64,000 nucleotides of DNA, from the NCBI RefSeq assembly GCF_016802725.1, contig NC_052665.1, positions 6,324,001 to 6,388,000 of the forward strand, in the 5' to 3' direction. This DNA comes from Solenopsis invicta (taxonomy: Eukaryota > Arthropoda > Insecta > Hymenoptera > Formicidae). Shown piece by piece: positions 1-15,600 of the stretch. Numbering within the stretch: position 1 is the stretch's first letter; each line of letters begins with the position of its first letter. The notes below the pieces were generated by a model. The model was not told where the DNA came from, made no database searches, and was given only the letters and a program-made list of their open reading frames with translations. Position numbers and translations under genes: made by a program.

Positions 1-2817
1 GATGAAGTTAGATGACAGTATTATTCATGGATTCAGTATTGAAGTTTCGATTAAGTTCGGGACTGTTTTGGAATAATGCATTCTTTATACGCTGCATATG
101 GTTCGACGAAAATGTTTTATTAAAATAACGTTTTTGGAGACAACGGTACAGGATAAAAGGAATACGATATAATCGTTCTCTACAAGATCAATCCGCGTAT
201 TAAGATTTTCAGATGTGCAATATATTTGTCTGCTATTTATTTCTTTTCATCATGATTTAGAATATCGATAACAATTAATAACAGATCAGAGATCAGGCAA
301 TATTAAAGTTTAAAATATTTTTTTTTTTTTTTTTGTGAAAAAGCTATGCAAGTTTGATTTATATCAGAGATTTAAGGAGAGATTAATATTTCGCTTTATA
401 TCGTTAAGCGAATTCGCCTAAAGTGAAAGACGAGCAGAGAAGATAAGAGCGAAGGGTAGATATTGGAGCTTTTGAGCAAACAATGTAATAACTTAGCAAC
501 CAACCTCCTGATTACGGCTGGCGGTTTTAACGTAAATCGAGAGCCTCCGACCATGCTTTTATCTGCGTGCGCGGATGTCTCAGTTTTTACGTAAAACATC
601 TTCTCATGTTTTTACACGGGCATGTCGAGAGATGATTAAAATCACGCGCGACTTCGCCATACCATAATATTTTAACACGAATTTTAATAAATATGATGCG
701 CTTCGCGTACATTTACGTAATATTTCTCATTACACGATCGTGCGACGTGATTAATGTTATTTATGTATATTTATTGAAATATTATATATACATACAGCTG
801 CGAGCTCTCTCTTTCTGTCTCTCTCTCTCTCATTTACTCACTCACTCATCAATTTTCATTGGGCGACTCGCATAATGCTACGCATCATCATCCTGACCCG
901 TTTGAGCGTGTTATTTCCGATAATGATTCGTAAAATCGATCGCTTCAATTTTATGTAATATATTTTCGAGAAAACCGCTGGTATTACCTCCCGTGTGAAA
1001 ACCGCAGATATGTGATTACATGGAAAGAATATCCTCGATATTTCGAGCGGAGCTCTAGCATGCCTCGTCGCCGTTTACATTGGCGATTTACGGCTGCGAA
1101 ATAGATGTGTTTACTAAGCGCTCGTGTCCTGGCCTAGCCAAAGCGATTATGGAGCAAGCGCTCTTGAGAGATAATACCGGGTTAAGGTGTTGAGAATCTT
1201 GGAAAATTGGATTCTCCGAAAATGCTTCGTATACTGTGACTACAGCATGGCACTTCATCACGGACAACAACTTGCATATTGTCTGCGTTGTATGAGTCGC
1301 GATGAGCGTTACGTATGCGTGCATGTACGTGTCAATATTTGTATCCACGATATTCACAATATTATTTAAAAATTTAACTTTTTACTCGGTACACTTTAGC
1401 GGTTTATTGTAATTAATCGTATAATTTTGTAGGAAAAAAGTACACTTTTTACAGGTAATATACAAAAAATTTTAAAATTTATTTTAGAAGAGATGTAATA
1501 ATATATATAGGTGAAGTAATATTTCAATTTTATTCTTTCTATTGAATATATAAATTTTTGAGAGAAAAGTCACTCAAAATTAATGCTTGCAAAATTATTA
1601 ACCAAAAATATAGATATAAAATAAAATCATAAAATAGATTGGTAGATAAAGTATCTATTAAAAAATGATTCGAGAAAACGTTTACTTGCGTATTTGATAT
1701 AAAACTGTATCGCGACCGTTTAATTTCATAAAATCGGACGTAAAATCGGTTCCGTAATTGAATGTCAATAAAAAAAATGCCCGTCATCAGATAAAATTGA
1801 ATAATTCCTTCAAGCATTATGCCGTCGAGCATTTTCTCTAGGGCATCTTGTATACGTGGTATCATATTCCTCGATGGTCACGTGAGCGCATCTCCCCTAT
1901 GAAACTATACGAGTATGTACTCGGCGCATGTACTCGATGCATGTACGGAAGATCGAGTTTCTGTTGCCAGCGCCGTTGCAGTTTAGAAGGATCGCTTTCT
2001 TTAGAGAAGTCCAACATGCTTGATACGATTTGCACGTACGAGATTGGATATCCCATGAAAGTAACGTATCGATCAGGGCACGCGCATCTTTTAACGGCCG
2101 ACAGAAATGCTATTTTTCGGCGTCCGAATCTCGGCAAGACTTTATTGCTTAATCTTCCTCTGCTTTCGCTCTCTCTTTCTTTCTTTCTTTCTCTCTCTCT
2201 TGCTGGATTACTAGATTAAATTGGATTGTTTTTCAAAAGGGAAATCTCAATCTCTTCCATCTTCAAAAGCGTGCGCCTTTCAGCTGTTAAAAAAGTGAAC
2301 AAAGAAGAGAGTTTCGAGAGAAAAATGCAATATTTTACTTTTAATATGTTCCCATGCCGATTTTTTTTATTGACTGTATTACTAGAATGTTGCTAAGAGA
2401 GATTCGAAGGGATTCGTCCTTAGATTAAAGGCATTCGAAAGCGCAGGAACTCATTAATAATTGCTTATCGCGTAAACGGCTAAGTGGCAGTCAATCAGAT
2501 CGAATAATTATGTCACTAAGACGGCTTTCCGACTAATGAGAAATTGTAGATTAGTATGTATCGCCTGCTGCATGCACGATTCGTCGATATACACGCATGC
2601 TAATGCGTTTCTGCATATAACCAGCGCGCATCGTAATGACGTGACTTGGAAATCCCTTACGTTGATATTACTACAACTATCAGCGTGCGTACGAGCTGAC
2701 ATGGGGAACATGTATGATCCTCCGTTTTTAAAGTAGTCGAACGTGTCTTTCTCATTGTAATCTCTTCACCCTTTATCTTTGCTTTACCTGATTTCCTCTC
2801 GTGCACTCGAACGCCTT
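1..2817. other. Non-coding, no gene recognised
   Basis: Mixed-composition DNA with short CT and poly(T) runs. ORFs here are short and look random. No RNA gene seen. Confidence 0.6.
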
Positions 2818-2821
2818 TGTA

Positions 2822-3690
2822 GGGTAAGGTTGCCGAAATCGCATCACTTTTGACATAAAAATTTATAACTAAGAAATTATAAGGAATATTTTTTATTTTC
2901 TTACGTCGTAATGAAGCACAACGTTTCTTCTTTCATATTTATTTTTTTCAGAATTTTATGTGTTGTCATAAATTTTTTAATGACGATTTTTAATAAGCCT
3001 TTAAATAGCGCGATTTAGGCAACTGGTCTCCTAAATCGCATCACAGATTAATATTACTCTTGAGGTAAAACGACACTTTCTGGATTCTTTCTTTTCGAGC
3101 AAAAATGCGATAAGCATAATTTTATTAATATTGGAGATAAATATCGTAATTAATATAATTTCTGTCAATGTTATCATTGACGATATTCGACAATTTTTCA
3201 ATAATACTGCAGTAACATTGCTACATTACGGCCATGAAAGGATAATTACGGCAATATTGTTACCATGTAAGCTCTGTATAATTATTATAGTTAATTTTAT
3301 ATATGTAGCCACGATCAAAACAATGGTGCGATTTAAGAGACTAAAGCATTTTGTAAAACTTTATTTAATTTACAAATAAGAATACAAAGTTATTTGAACT
3401 TTGCTAATCTAATTTTAATAATATTGTGATTATCACAAATTATCAAAATTTAGATTATTTATTTTACCTTTTTTGCAATCAAGCTACGAAATGTATTGAA
3501 AAATAGCAGCGAAGTTACGATTTTCTTATAAATAAATTAATAACAAAATTTCTATTGTTCTTAACGTGTTGAGTTTAATAAAGGATAATGATAATGTTAC
3601 GTAGTTCCCAAATAATCCTGCAAAAAGGGTACAAGTACTGTAGCTAAATTTATACGCAAGATAGCGCGATTTAGGAACCGGTGCTTACCC
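2822..3690. mobile_element. 0.87-kb TIR element with internal motif repeats
   Basis: Ends GGGTAAGGTTGCCGAAATCGC and, read inward from the right, GGGTAAGCACCGGTTCCTAA. Flanks TGTA (2818-2821 and 3691-3694) may be a 4-bp duplication or a TA plus chance bases. The motif CCTAAATCGCATCAC or close variants recurs in both orientations near 2833, 3005, 3030, 3325 and 3665. No transposase is recognised. The ends resemble the GGGTAAAGTC element at 32310-33234. Confidence 0.55.
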
Positions 3691-6600
3691 TGTATTCATT
3701 TAAAAGCGAATATTTTTGCAATGATGAAATTCGCTTTGCGATTAACGTAACGCGATAAAACGAAATTCATAAAATAGATGTTTCACAGTAAAATTGCCGA
3801 TAAATATTCAATGGCTGTTTTCCCGCGAAATCTTGAAACGTAATATAGAATCTGTTTACGAGAAACGTATAAAATTCTTCCAGTTTTTCTCCCTGGCATG
3901 CGGCGTTGGCAGATTCTGTTACCCTATCGAAGTTTGTTGGCGGTGTTCGCTTGGAGAAAAGCGAAGGGTCATGTCGGTTTTCCGATGCTGCCGTTCCTAT
4001 CTTTTCGATCGGCAGCAGTAAATCCTACGGCACGATAAAACTCACGCCAACATCAACAGTCCTAATCGTTTTTCCATGAGTTTACGCGTGCGCGCGCGCA
4101 CACACCCTATTCATATTGTGTGCAAAGCACGCGTCCGCGAAATGAAATCCCCATAGACAATAAATTGTCTGTTTAGCTTTTCTATTGAAGTATATTCATT
4201 CACGGCTGCGGATAGGGGGGGGAGGGGGAAATTTCGCGAGGAGCCGAGAACGTAGGGGAACCGAAACGAAAGAACGTGTCGTGTCATTTCATTAGCGACG
4301 CCGGCGTCGCGTCGGGTCTAATTGCGAATTTGTATCGCCGCTCTGATATTACAATGCTGAGATAAAGATAAATTGTACAAACTAATTGTTGTCGTAAATA
4401 TTTAATATCATCGCATGCGACGAGTGTCGTGCATTTTAAAATCGCGTGTACGAGCTGAACCGCCGTCGGGGATATAAAACGTGCATACGCGCTGTAACGC
4501 ATGCATTTACATACAAACTGCGGCATGGAGGTCGGGCGAATTCTCGCGCCTCGCCATGCCTTTTATTGGCAACTTTTCAAACTGAATGTGTAACTCAACA
4601 AAAGAAGAGAATCGATGGGAACATGGTCCATTAACGCCTCGGAATACATTCGACACACACCAATTTTTTTTCCACGCGAGAGACCAGACACGGAAACGAA
4701 TTAAAAAAAAGAGTGTTACAAACGTTACTACCGACATAAATTTTGTTTAGCAGGCTACTACAATTAGTTGGTATTAGGCAGAGATTTTTCAAGAGAGAGA
4801 GCGAACGAACAGCGTTTAAAATAATTTTTTTGACTCAAAGAATGAAGCGGAACTCGCGTTTTCGCGAGACTACGGGAAATCGAAACCAAATCTAATAAAG
4901 CAGATTGCAGAATTATTTCGTTTTCGCACGCACGAACGATATAAATAGAGATGAAATAGCCTCCGCGCTCGCCGCAGCCCGATTACGCACGTATCATTCG
5001 TTCGCGCTGGAACAGTGCTCTCGCGTCCGTGTGTCATGTGTGCATAATATAGCTGAAACGGGCGACGGCCCCGGGATACGAAACCGCATTGCTGCGGCGA
5101 CAAAGCCGTGGCCTACTATGGGATGCAAATGTATATTGGCATTATGTTGTTGAAAATTGCGCGACGCGGCTGGTAATCCGACATGCGAATCGACAGCGCG
5201 CTCCCAACTCCTTCGAGACACGGAATTTGCGAACGAGTGATTCCCAACTATTGCCGCGGCTGTATTGCGATCGGCAGCGCGGCGCGGCGCGACGCGACAA
5301 GACGGCTTAGTATCGATCGCACGCTTCGCTGAAGATTTTACAAAATGAAATCTCGTGCGTTTTGAAGTAACACGAAATTGAAGTAACAAAGATTCTTAGG
5401 TTCGTTTCGCTACATGTTGCTTTATTTTTACGTCTATACGTTCACGCTCAGCGAAACATCCACGTTTTATAGATAAATAAAATTTATAGTTAAACAGATC
5501 ACGCCTCTCGCAAAGCGTGTCAGCTTCAAAATCTGACAAATGTATTTGTTGATTTAACGAATATTTTATTTTATTTTATTATTATTCTTTTTTTTTAGAA
5601 ATTTATATCAAATATATGTTTTGTGAATACTGTTATGGATTGTACTATTCGTTTGAGTGAATATTTATGCATGTTTCGAATCACATTTCAATCTTCGTTT
5701 AATAACATCTGCTGTTATAACAGTTTTATGCAATTAGCTAGTCGGTCGGTTTTCTGGAAATAAAATTCTCCTTCAATTTTTTAAATTTATTTGTGCTTCT
5801 CCCAAAAAAGTTGTCAGTTACCTACGCACTCTTCATCGGCTATTATTATTTTATTTGACCAGCTTTCCATATTTTACAAATTTTCCACATTTGTCAAATT
5901 AATTGCGCGAGACAAAACGCTCGTTCCGGAATAATGCAGTGCATAAGTTAATAATAAAAATATACAAGAAATTCTGACGAGAGATGAGCGGTCTCTTTGT
6001 TTCGTGCGGAGCGATAAATTGCGAATAACGTTCGATGCATGGCACGCGCGACATTTCAAAGGCCCCGGCTTTACCGTAAAGTGCAATGGCTGCGGGGGTG
6101 GCTTTGGCCATCTATTAAATCCTGCGCGCTCACTGATTCGGGTATTAAAACTTTAGGTCATCGAGCAACGTACGCCTATAGCAATTCGGCGTGAAAGGGG
6201 CGCCGTGCGGACCATGAAAAGGGATAACTGTTATATAATCGTCAGTCGAATGGGACAAAATGGGTGAGGTAGGGAGGGGAGGGGGGGGCGAGGGGACAGC
6301 TCGGCTCCATTTGATTTAATTCAATTCTAGTCACGTTCTCATCATTCTCCGTCATCAGCGTTCGGTAAACTAAGCTTTTTGCGATCCATTTAACAAACCG
6401 CCGCGATAGCGTTTGTATCCAAGTTATTTTGTAACGACGCGTCGTTCGGCGCTATCGGCGTCATGCGGCTGAGTTAAAATTCTCTCTCGTACATCGTTTT
6501 GAACGAATTTTATCTCCCATCTCTCAAATTAGGTGCGTTTGATTTTAGAATTTGCATACATGTGTGTGTGTGTGTGTTTGTTCGAGTTCCATTTGGCGCC

Positions 6601-9600
6601 GCGGTAAATACTGCAAAATGATCCGAAAGCTTGTAACGCGCGCGCCGCATCCCTGAAACGTGTGCCGTATCAGCACTCGTCGAAATCGCACTTGCTGATT
6701 AATTTCAGCACGGTTACGTCGGGAATCTCCAGCATTCGAGATTGGCCCGTGGCGTGAAATAGAGAGCCGTAACAGGTCCTGTTAAATGTCATTTAAATGC
6801 CACGCCACCGTCTCAGTACTGTCCACGGTCATTCACCATATGCCCGCGCGATAATACCAAGTGCAGACCACCGTGAAATTGGGAACTGCGTCTGCACCGG
6901 TGCGGCAGCGAAGACCTGGCATATTTCAATTTTTTGCAAGTGAATGGTGCGATGCATATGAGCATAGCGCACATATTGTGCGCAACACAGTTATGCGCAT
7001 GTGTAAAATAAATGCGATCGTGGCGTAGATTTTTTTTTCATCGACTATCTTACCTCGCTTCCGCCGTTCAATGCGTTCAATCGCGATAAAGCCACGATGT
7101 GGCGTGTAGGAATGAAGCGTTCAGCGCGGCTAACATTAATAAGATTTTTTTTTTGCCGCTCCGTATAAAATTCGACTTGCATTTGCACATCGCACGCGAT
7201 ATCGCAGTCGCCAGAGGCGTAGCCGGGGGTTAGCGAAATTGATCCCCGCCAAGACCGTAAATCCAGGGAGGGATCGCAAAATCATGATGGTAAAGCGCCG
7301 AGCTACTCGTACTATGCCAAGCACTCTGATGAATGGCTGATATTTCCACTAAGCGCTTGCCGTGCGTACGTCTAGCCGGCCGATGAAACATCAAGACTGC
7401 GCTTTGAATTTATTTCATCTCACCGATGATTGTGGCGTCCTACGAACGAGTTCAACTCGCTAAAGAATTATCTTCGATTTGCGATAAAGCGAGAAAGTTT
7501 GATCAACCTTACCTTATTATCCATCGAACATGACGTACTTTCGCGGACAATGAATTCGCTTTAGCGAAAGCGGAAAAAAGTGAAAATTTAATGCGGCAAA
7601 ATTGATTTCTTCTGGAGGAAGGGAGGGAGGGGAAAGCGTGAACGCCGTTACAGCTCCTTGCCAAGGGCGTAACGGACCCCTAGATACGTCTCTGGCAGCC
7701 GCTAAATTCGTTTCGTCGTAAAAGCGTAATAAAAGAGTGCGATCTCATAAAGGGTTTCCAGCTCATTCGTACGCGATAACGCTCGGGTGTAATTAAGCCA
7801 TTGCATCCCACTGCCTGATTAAAAGGATTAAAATACACCCCTCCATTTTGCGTGGCGTTATATTAATAGTAATCTACGAATGTCCCGTCCGACATTACGC
7901 GATTTGACAGGAGTTATCTCGCACGGCTTTAATGGAATTTGTTGATTAATATCCCTAGAATTAATACGGAAATATCGCGTTCGCTAAATTGCTTCGCTAT
8001 TGCACGATCGAGTTTTTGTTATTGCATTCGGCGACTATCAGTGTTGCAAATTCGATCGCGCTATGCGTTTCAAGTGCATTTGTCATTACCCATTCGTTTG
8101 TAGGACAGTTTTTTAAAACTGGTTTCGATTTATTTTTAGATACGACAGCGCTATGTTACTCTGTCGCTTCAGTTTTTCATATAAGCTTTTTTTACGGGAA
8201 TACAAACAAAAAATAAAAAAGAAATTGCGTCACAAGTAAATGTAATGGATGTTACAGATATTAATTATTTTATAGAGTTATTAATTTATGAAATTACTAA
8301 TTGAGCATTCATGTATTGTAAATTACCGTTTCACAGAGAATAACCAAAGATACGACGTACGTACGTATAATATTAATATTATTATCTACATTTATAGAAT
8401 TGCTAATAAATGCCACGTATCTATTGATCTGCGGTATTATAGTCACTATAATATCACTTTACGTAATTAACTTTAGAATTAAATATACAGCAAATTACAT
8501 AAGACACTAAAATCTGTTTGAATATACGAATGAATAAGAGAGTTATTTCCGTTTGTGCCGCGCTTCAGTTATTTCATTTATTCTAAGCATACATTACTGT
8601 GATATTTGATTCTTTTTCATATATATTTTCTGTCATTATTCTTTTGTTCCTTGTATTTATTATTGTCTATTTTCTTTCAATCTCCCACTTATTATTCGCA
8701 TCTTACAGAAAATACGTTAGGTTAGGCAAAGAAGAATTAAACCATCCCTCGTTTGCTCTAAATAATTGAAGGAACAATAATTTTCCATCTCTCTTGTTTT
8801 TTTGTTTTACATTATTATTTCGTTGCATATTAATGCTCGTGCATTGAAAAATACAAGAGACAGATTTTTACGTCAATTTTGATAATGCTTACATTATAAA
8901 AAAAAATGTATTTTATTGTAAATATTGTGAGTTTTGTTATCAAAAAATTGCACGAACAGACGGTATTCTCTTTAACATAGCATATCGGAAAGCCGGAGAT
9001 AAAGCACTTTGCTATTCAGGGAGGACTCGGTCGTTCGAATGGCAAAATAACAGACCCCGGCTGGCATGAGATTTTATGGGTATAGACGAGCACTCGATAT
9101 GGTCCGTACTCCGTTGTACACATATTCAAAAAATGCCGCCCACAGTGGAAGTTGCGGCGCGTTGCCGAATGTAGCGGCATATTTTCAAACAAACCTTTTT
9201 TATGGACCGGTTTGTACTCGCAATAAAACACTTCGATATTTCCACAGGGTGGTTTGGGCCGTTTGATCCTGCGTATATATTGTATGGGTTCGTCCTCAAA
9301 TTGTGTTCGGTCAAATTCGTGTACATCCTTAGAGAGCTGAAAAAAAGTGACGGTGCATCGATAAAAAAATATATATATTTATTTTATACAAAATACATAT
9401 TTCTTTAACCAAAATAAAACATTTTATTATTTAATTAGCATTGTTGAATCAATATATATTTTCGTGTAATTAATATGTGCCAATATTTGCTCCAACTAGA
9501 CGGAGAATGCAAGCTGCGCGTACGAGCATTAATATTTACTATGCTACGCGTAAACTTTGCATCTCTGTTGCGGAGGATGCAAAAGGAAATTGAAGACAAG

Positions 9601-12600
9601 TTTGTCGATTCGCGACGTAGATTAAAGAAATAAAACGAGTTTCTCTGGCAACGTGTACTGCGTTAAAAGCACCGTATTGTATTTCTTATTTAAGCGGTTG
9701 AAACGAGAAGCACGATGAGTGTGAAAACTCCGGATGGACGTGGAGGAGCGTCTTAAAAAAATCTTGGGGGAAAAGTACGGGAAAGGTAGAGTTTCCACGT
9801 GGTTTCCCGGGCACTTTCTTCTTTCCTGTCTGTTAGTCTACCGTCTTTACTCTTCCACCACGGAGAATGGTTTGCTTTTTCCACGTCACGGAATCGCCAC
9901 CGCAGAAAACGGTGTGCAGACCTTGCAGTTGTTGAATCTTCCGTGTTTGTACACTATCACAGGAAAAAAAAGGGAATATGGATGTATAAGATGGCGCGAT
10001 GATATCTTGCTCTAAATTATAATTATGAATCTTTAATTTTACACGTAATTATTAATTTACTCTTCAAACGTGTGTAAAGGAAATGAATAAAAATAAGTCA
10101 ATTGATATTGACATATGTATATTAACACGCTAAATGCGCACGGCATAGTGCATAGTTATTTTTAATACTAGTGTAAAATTTCTGTCTCGATGTACAACTC
10201 ATTCGTCTTCATTAATGTGTACAGCAAACTTACTATATATGATTAAAGTAAATTGAACTGAATTAAACTCTGAACTGGACTGAATGGATATACCGATTTT
10301 CCTGCTTTAACGCGACGCGTTTGTTCATGCACTTTCGAAACAATGCTGAAATGCACGATTTTTTGCATTCCAGCGCCATCTCTCTCTCTCGTTTGTAAAA
10401 ATACAGATATCCATGCAAAGCGCCAAGCAATTATTCGGATTTAATAGTTTGCGAAAGTGTTGTTACGCCTGTTGCCGTCTATTCATCGAACACGCCGACG
10501 GTGCTCGGACGAGTTTGTTGTTTGTATTTCCATTGCTCATGGCAAAACATCGGCAATCGAGTGTGCAAATAAGTGCTGAATTGCTCACATATTTGATGTA
10601 ATTTGCCTTAAAGTTCTCAAACTCGGCAGTTTACACATGGATGAGTAACCTGCCGAATAAACTGCCGAACGTAACGCGTATATAATTTTTTACTCGCGCA
10701 ATCCTTTCACGAGGCGCATTCGAGCTATCAGCGCAAATTTTTTTTACCAACTTGACAGCAGCAGGAATAGTTTTTTTAAAGACGACAGTTATTTTTGGAA
10801 TAGAAAAACATTTTACGTTTGCTCTTTCGCTCGGCAATGAACGACGAGAAGATGTACTTTCAGCGATACTTTTGTCCTTGTGACACGATCGGGTTTATTC
10901 GACAAGAATAGCGCGCCTCTTGCCGTACTCTTGGCACTGACCAGTCGAGTCTCTTGGCCATCGGCTAAAAATCCGGAACTGTTTGTCTTCGGGCGTAGTG
11001 ACCTCGAGATTTACGAGATTTCGAGGAACCGACGAAAAAGCTCGCGCTCGCGTTCCGCACGGACAGGATAGTAACTCTGAGCCTGAGGTTGTATCGATTC
11101 GCGCCGTCGAGCGAAATCGTACGAGAAATTCCGGCCGTCCGTCAACTGTTATCGAACATTAGTAATCGCGACGAGAATCGCGCGAGCGAGTTTTAAGCGC
11201 TGCCACTGGCAAGGGACACGCGAATACGTTCTGGGTTAAATTGAGGGCGAGGTCAAGGGTGAGCTCCAGCGGAGCTGTCTTAAAAATTCGGCTACGGACC
11301 CGGGTGGTACCACCGTCGCCTTCCGCATGTAATCCGCTTCTACCTCTAGGATCGCGCGCACACACAATCTCGATTGTCGATCTAAATTATCTCGCTAATT
11401 TTGCCCGGTATCGATTGTACACAAATCGGGATTTCTCTTATCCCCCAGGGTATCTTAATTGCGCATCGAACTCGGACGCGGCTGTTTCCTCGGAATTGGA
11501 GCATGAGATCAGACCTTTTTGACCTTACTTTATTTAATAGCACTTGAAATTTATCACTAAACATTTTTTTTCGCACGGAATATATTTTTAAACGGCCAAA
11601 GGTGAAGAAAGGTAAAAATGGGCAAGTTAAATAACATAAGCTAAAAATATAGCACCGGTTATATTTTTAATTGTGATAATATTTATTCATGGGGCTTAGC
11701 GAGAAATATTCTCCGTAAGAAATATTCAATATGTAAATTTTGTTATTTGCGTATTAATGTGCTTAAAATTAACGATGCGCGCAAAATGTGTTGTAAAAAC
11801 CATCCGTGGGTCGAAATGAAATCTAACTCTCTCTTTATTGTTGGATTAGAAGAAGCGAAACATGACAATTTAAAAGAACGATCGCACATAGGAGCATGAA
11901 GGATAATTAATTAAGGGATAGTGGTCATTGAGCAGCTGGCCGGTGACATGTAATGATATCCTCATCTCGTCCCTGTTGTACGGAAGAGGTTCGAACCTCG
12001 TATTTCTCACTTATCATTATTACGAGAATATCGGAAGTATTCGAAATTGGCTTTTACATTATTTTTTATCACTTTCGCTCTTTTTTTCTCTCGCGAACCA
12101 CGACCAATCTGGAAATTGTTGCCGTATTATTGTTGCCGTTTATCGCAATATTCACACGTATTTCCGTTATGAGTCAAAATCAATTTACGCTTTCCATTTG
12201 AAAAACGTGAAGTTCTCGATTTATACGCAATAAAACCGAACCGATACCACAGTCCATTTACGTGAAATGAGAAATTAAAGTGCGTGTTTCGCGTAAAAAA
12301 TTACAGAGACACAGAGCTACGTGTTCGCATTATCATCGCGAATTGATACAATGTCGATTCCACGAACTGATTTATTTCATTCGGCTTCGACAAAGATATA
12401 TTTCATTTGATAATTGTGCGAAACAGACAATAACGACCTTCACCAATGTAGGGCATTGAGAAGAAAAGTTTAAAAAAAAAATTGTTTTACTTTTTAATTA
12501 TTTTAAACAGGAAACTTATAAATTTATATACTGCTTGTTTGAGGTAATCGATAATTTTCTCTTTAGAGGGAGACGTCTTGTATAAATTTGTTAATGGAAT

Positions 12601-15600
12601 ACAGCTTTCACATCATATTACTTAAAAATTCATTTTCCTTATCGTTGTCAATGGACGACAACTTAAACGATTCGACCCTTGCGAGTAACTCTTGATGGTG
12701 CACTCTCGTGCTGTCTCTCCCTCAACGATTTTGGAAATTAATCGTGTTGCTTGGACCTCAAACCACGTAAATCGGCTTACGTACGTCCGGAATTTCTGCG
12801 GCCGCGCGTATCTCGCGCTCCTGCGTGATCAACACCAACTATGCTCTCAACGCGGTGTTAGGTGTGCCGGTGCTATAAATGTGTACGTGCGTATGTGTGT
12901 ACTGTGTGCGCCTGTTGTACAGATACTACAGATGCACGGTGCGGTGTACGCGCGGGCGGACGGTGCCGTACTTCGGAAGCTTTTAGTCGTTTCATACCGA
13001 TTCGCAGCTTAATTACATGGAGAAGAGCCGTTCAGATGAAACTCAACCAAGGCGAAACTGTGTGCGCGAAACTGCCCGAATATCCTATTCGACGTTAATG
13101 ATGCTACTGACCTGCAAGCCCCCCCTCTCCCCCCTCTACCGGTCCACTATCGCATTGCTGGGTTCCAATCCCTCGGTCACAAATTACAGGACCAAACTAG
13201 GTACGTGCCCGGCTTTTCTCAAGATCCATAAGGACTCTCGGAGTTACGAGAAGAAGAAGCCCCGGGAATTACCGCGCGCGGCCGCGTAATCACGACGAAT
13301 GAACATTAACGAATTGGGAAACGCGCCGGCGCGTGCGAGTTCTTCTTGTAAGTCAGTGGGATTTTCCAAAGGAGATTCCGGGGCGTCTTCAATTAGAAGA
13401 GAGTCGCGCTTCCGTTCGCGCTTCCGTAACTCGCTCAGCTTGAAATCGCCCGACACCTATTATTTACGACAAAGACCGATGACGTTTATGCCCCGCAGCG
13501 ATGAACGATAATCGAAATATATAACCGTTTCGGTATCGAAGCTCGAGGTACATCGAGGATGAGGAGAGTCTGTAAATTGGCCTACAATTTTTGGCGCCAC
13601 CACCAAACGCGATCGCTCTCGATCGACCGGCGGCTCTCATTCGCCAACCGTAAATTGAATTCCACGGATTACGTGTATTGTCCGATGGAAATCCGTACGT
13701 GATGCGCGATAAATCTCGCGGCTGTACCGCGAGAAAACATAGTAAATATTCGGGCATATCGATTCTCGGTATCGATGATAAGCGCGGAGAGCAAGCGGGC
13801 AGCTACTCGGGTTGCTCGGGTTGCTCGGGTTTTACGTCTCGAGAGAACGTCTCGTGAGAGCACGTGAGCGTGATATATCGAGCCGACGATCGGTTTGGCC
13901 GGGCCGGTGTAATGGTCCGTTCGTGTGCAGGTGTTCTCGATGATGTCACGTAGGCTGGACAGCAAAGCGGCCCCGACCAACGTCGCGTCGTCGCGTCGCC
14001 CGCCACCCGTCGCGGTCGGACCACCGGCTATGTCGGTTTGCATGCAAAACAAGAGCCTTTATACTATACTGACCGCAATTAATGAAAGACTCTGTACTTA
14101 GCGGACGTTAAATGCCGACGTTGGGCGCGCGCGCGCGCGCGCGTTTTGATGGTCGGATAGCGCCGGGCAGCAACGGCGCGCGCGGGCTCATTAAAAGCGG
14201 TTTTAATCAAAACACCAGCAACGCGGATAAGAAGCTTTGCTTTTGCCTCTGCCCTCTGCCATTTGTTACGCGAAACTACAATGCCCCGGTCGCGCTCTGT
14301 ATTTCCATTGTAATTTTAATGCTATCGTTCACATTCGCGTCGTACACGCGAAAATAAGATTCAACTATCTTTTATATATAGTTAATTAACTCGCAGCCCC
14401 CGCTTTCGTGCATCGCTATGCCCGTGCGAGCGTGCGCGCACTATAAATATATGTTTATTAAATTAATAACTTCCGTAAACTTTGACGGAATTATATCGTA
14501 AGATAACATCGCGCTGTGCCTGATATTCGAAGCTAACAGAGAATATAACAGAGAAAGTTCAATATTCGAGAAATTCCGGTATCCGTGGGATTATCCGTCG
14601 GATCGCGACTCTCGCACATTCGAATCTACTCGATTCATACGATTCGAGTTGTGATATTTACAAGGAGTGCTTTTGACCGCGCGGTCGGAGATGCCAAGAA
14701 TTTTCGGATCGACATGCTGCATCGTATCGTCCCTTGCGGATCCGACGAGGCTAAAGCTTCCATAGAGTAGCCGGGGCTAAATTGAGTAGCGCGACGCGCG
14801 CCTTGCGAGTGCCGCATAATGCGGCTTGACCCAGCCGGGACCTCGCGTGTAAAAGCCATAACTAACCTACAAATATCCCTGGGAAAGTTCTGTCCTGACC
14901 TCCTCCTCCTCCGCCTCCGCCTCCGCCTCCGCTGCCGTTGCCGCTGCCGTTCACGAGCCTAGCCGACGTAAACCGCATTGCCATTAAATGCCAGAAACCC
15001 GCAGGTTGGACGCTGCTGCTGGGGTGGGCGTAGTGTTGAGGGCGAGGCCAGAGGATCCCGTTTTCTACCCTCTCCCCCCACCCCTGTTGCCACATGTAGC
15101 TCCTAAATATTTGATGATTCCCCAACGGTCAATTATTAACTGCCCTTTTACCGTAATTGCCGCGAACGGATTTATGCACCGACGAGAGAGCGCGAACGGC
15201 AACGTTTGGCTTCGAATCTCGCTGTCAAGGGTCGATTACTCGCGCGGTTCGAGGGTCGGCAAAACGACGAGATGGGAACGATCGTATTCAGCTCGAATGA
15301 TGGATTGGCTTTTTCCTCGATTTAGGTGTTATCTTTTGTCGAGGGCTTCTTGCTTAGATTGGAAGAAGTACGATTATTCTCGGCTTCAGATCGATTATTA
15401 ATTATTATTATTATTAGTTATTCAATTCCTCCAAGTGCCGCAACTGTTCTTCTCAACTCCATAACTTTAAAACTTTTTCATAACGTCTTATATTAATACA
15501 GATTTTCGTATTTATTCGTATGAATTTTAATTTAATGAACCATTTCAAAACTTTTATGTACCATGTTACAAACTGTAAATATTTCTTTTCTGTTTTAGGT

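Noticed and set aside
9734..10015. ORF starting MDVEERLKKILGEKYGKG followed by a GT
   Set aside because: Only the first 18 residues look protein-like; no family recognised and no partner exon found.
11985..12003. gaggttcgaacctc, similar to a tRNA B box
   Set aside because: It is just a short palindrome; no A box at proper distance and no cloverleaf.
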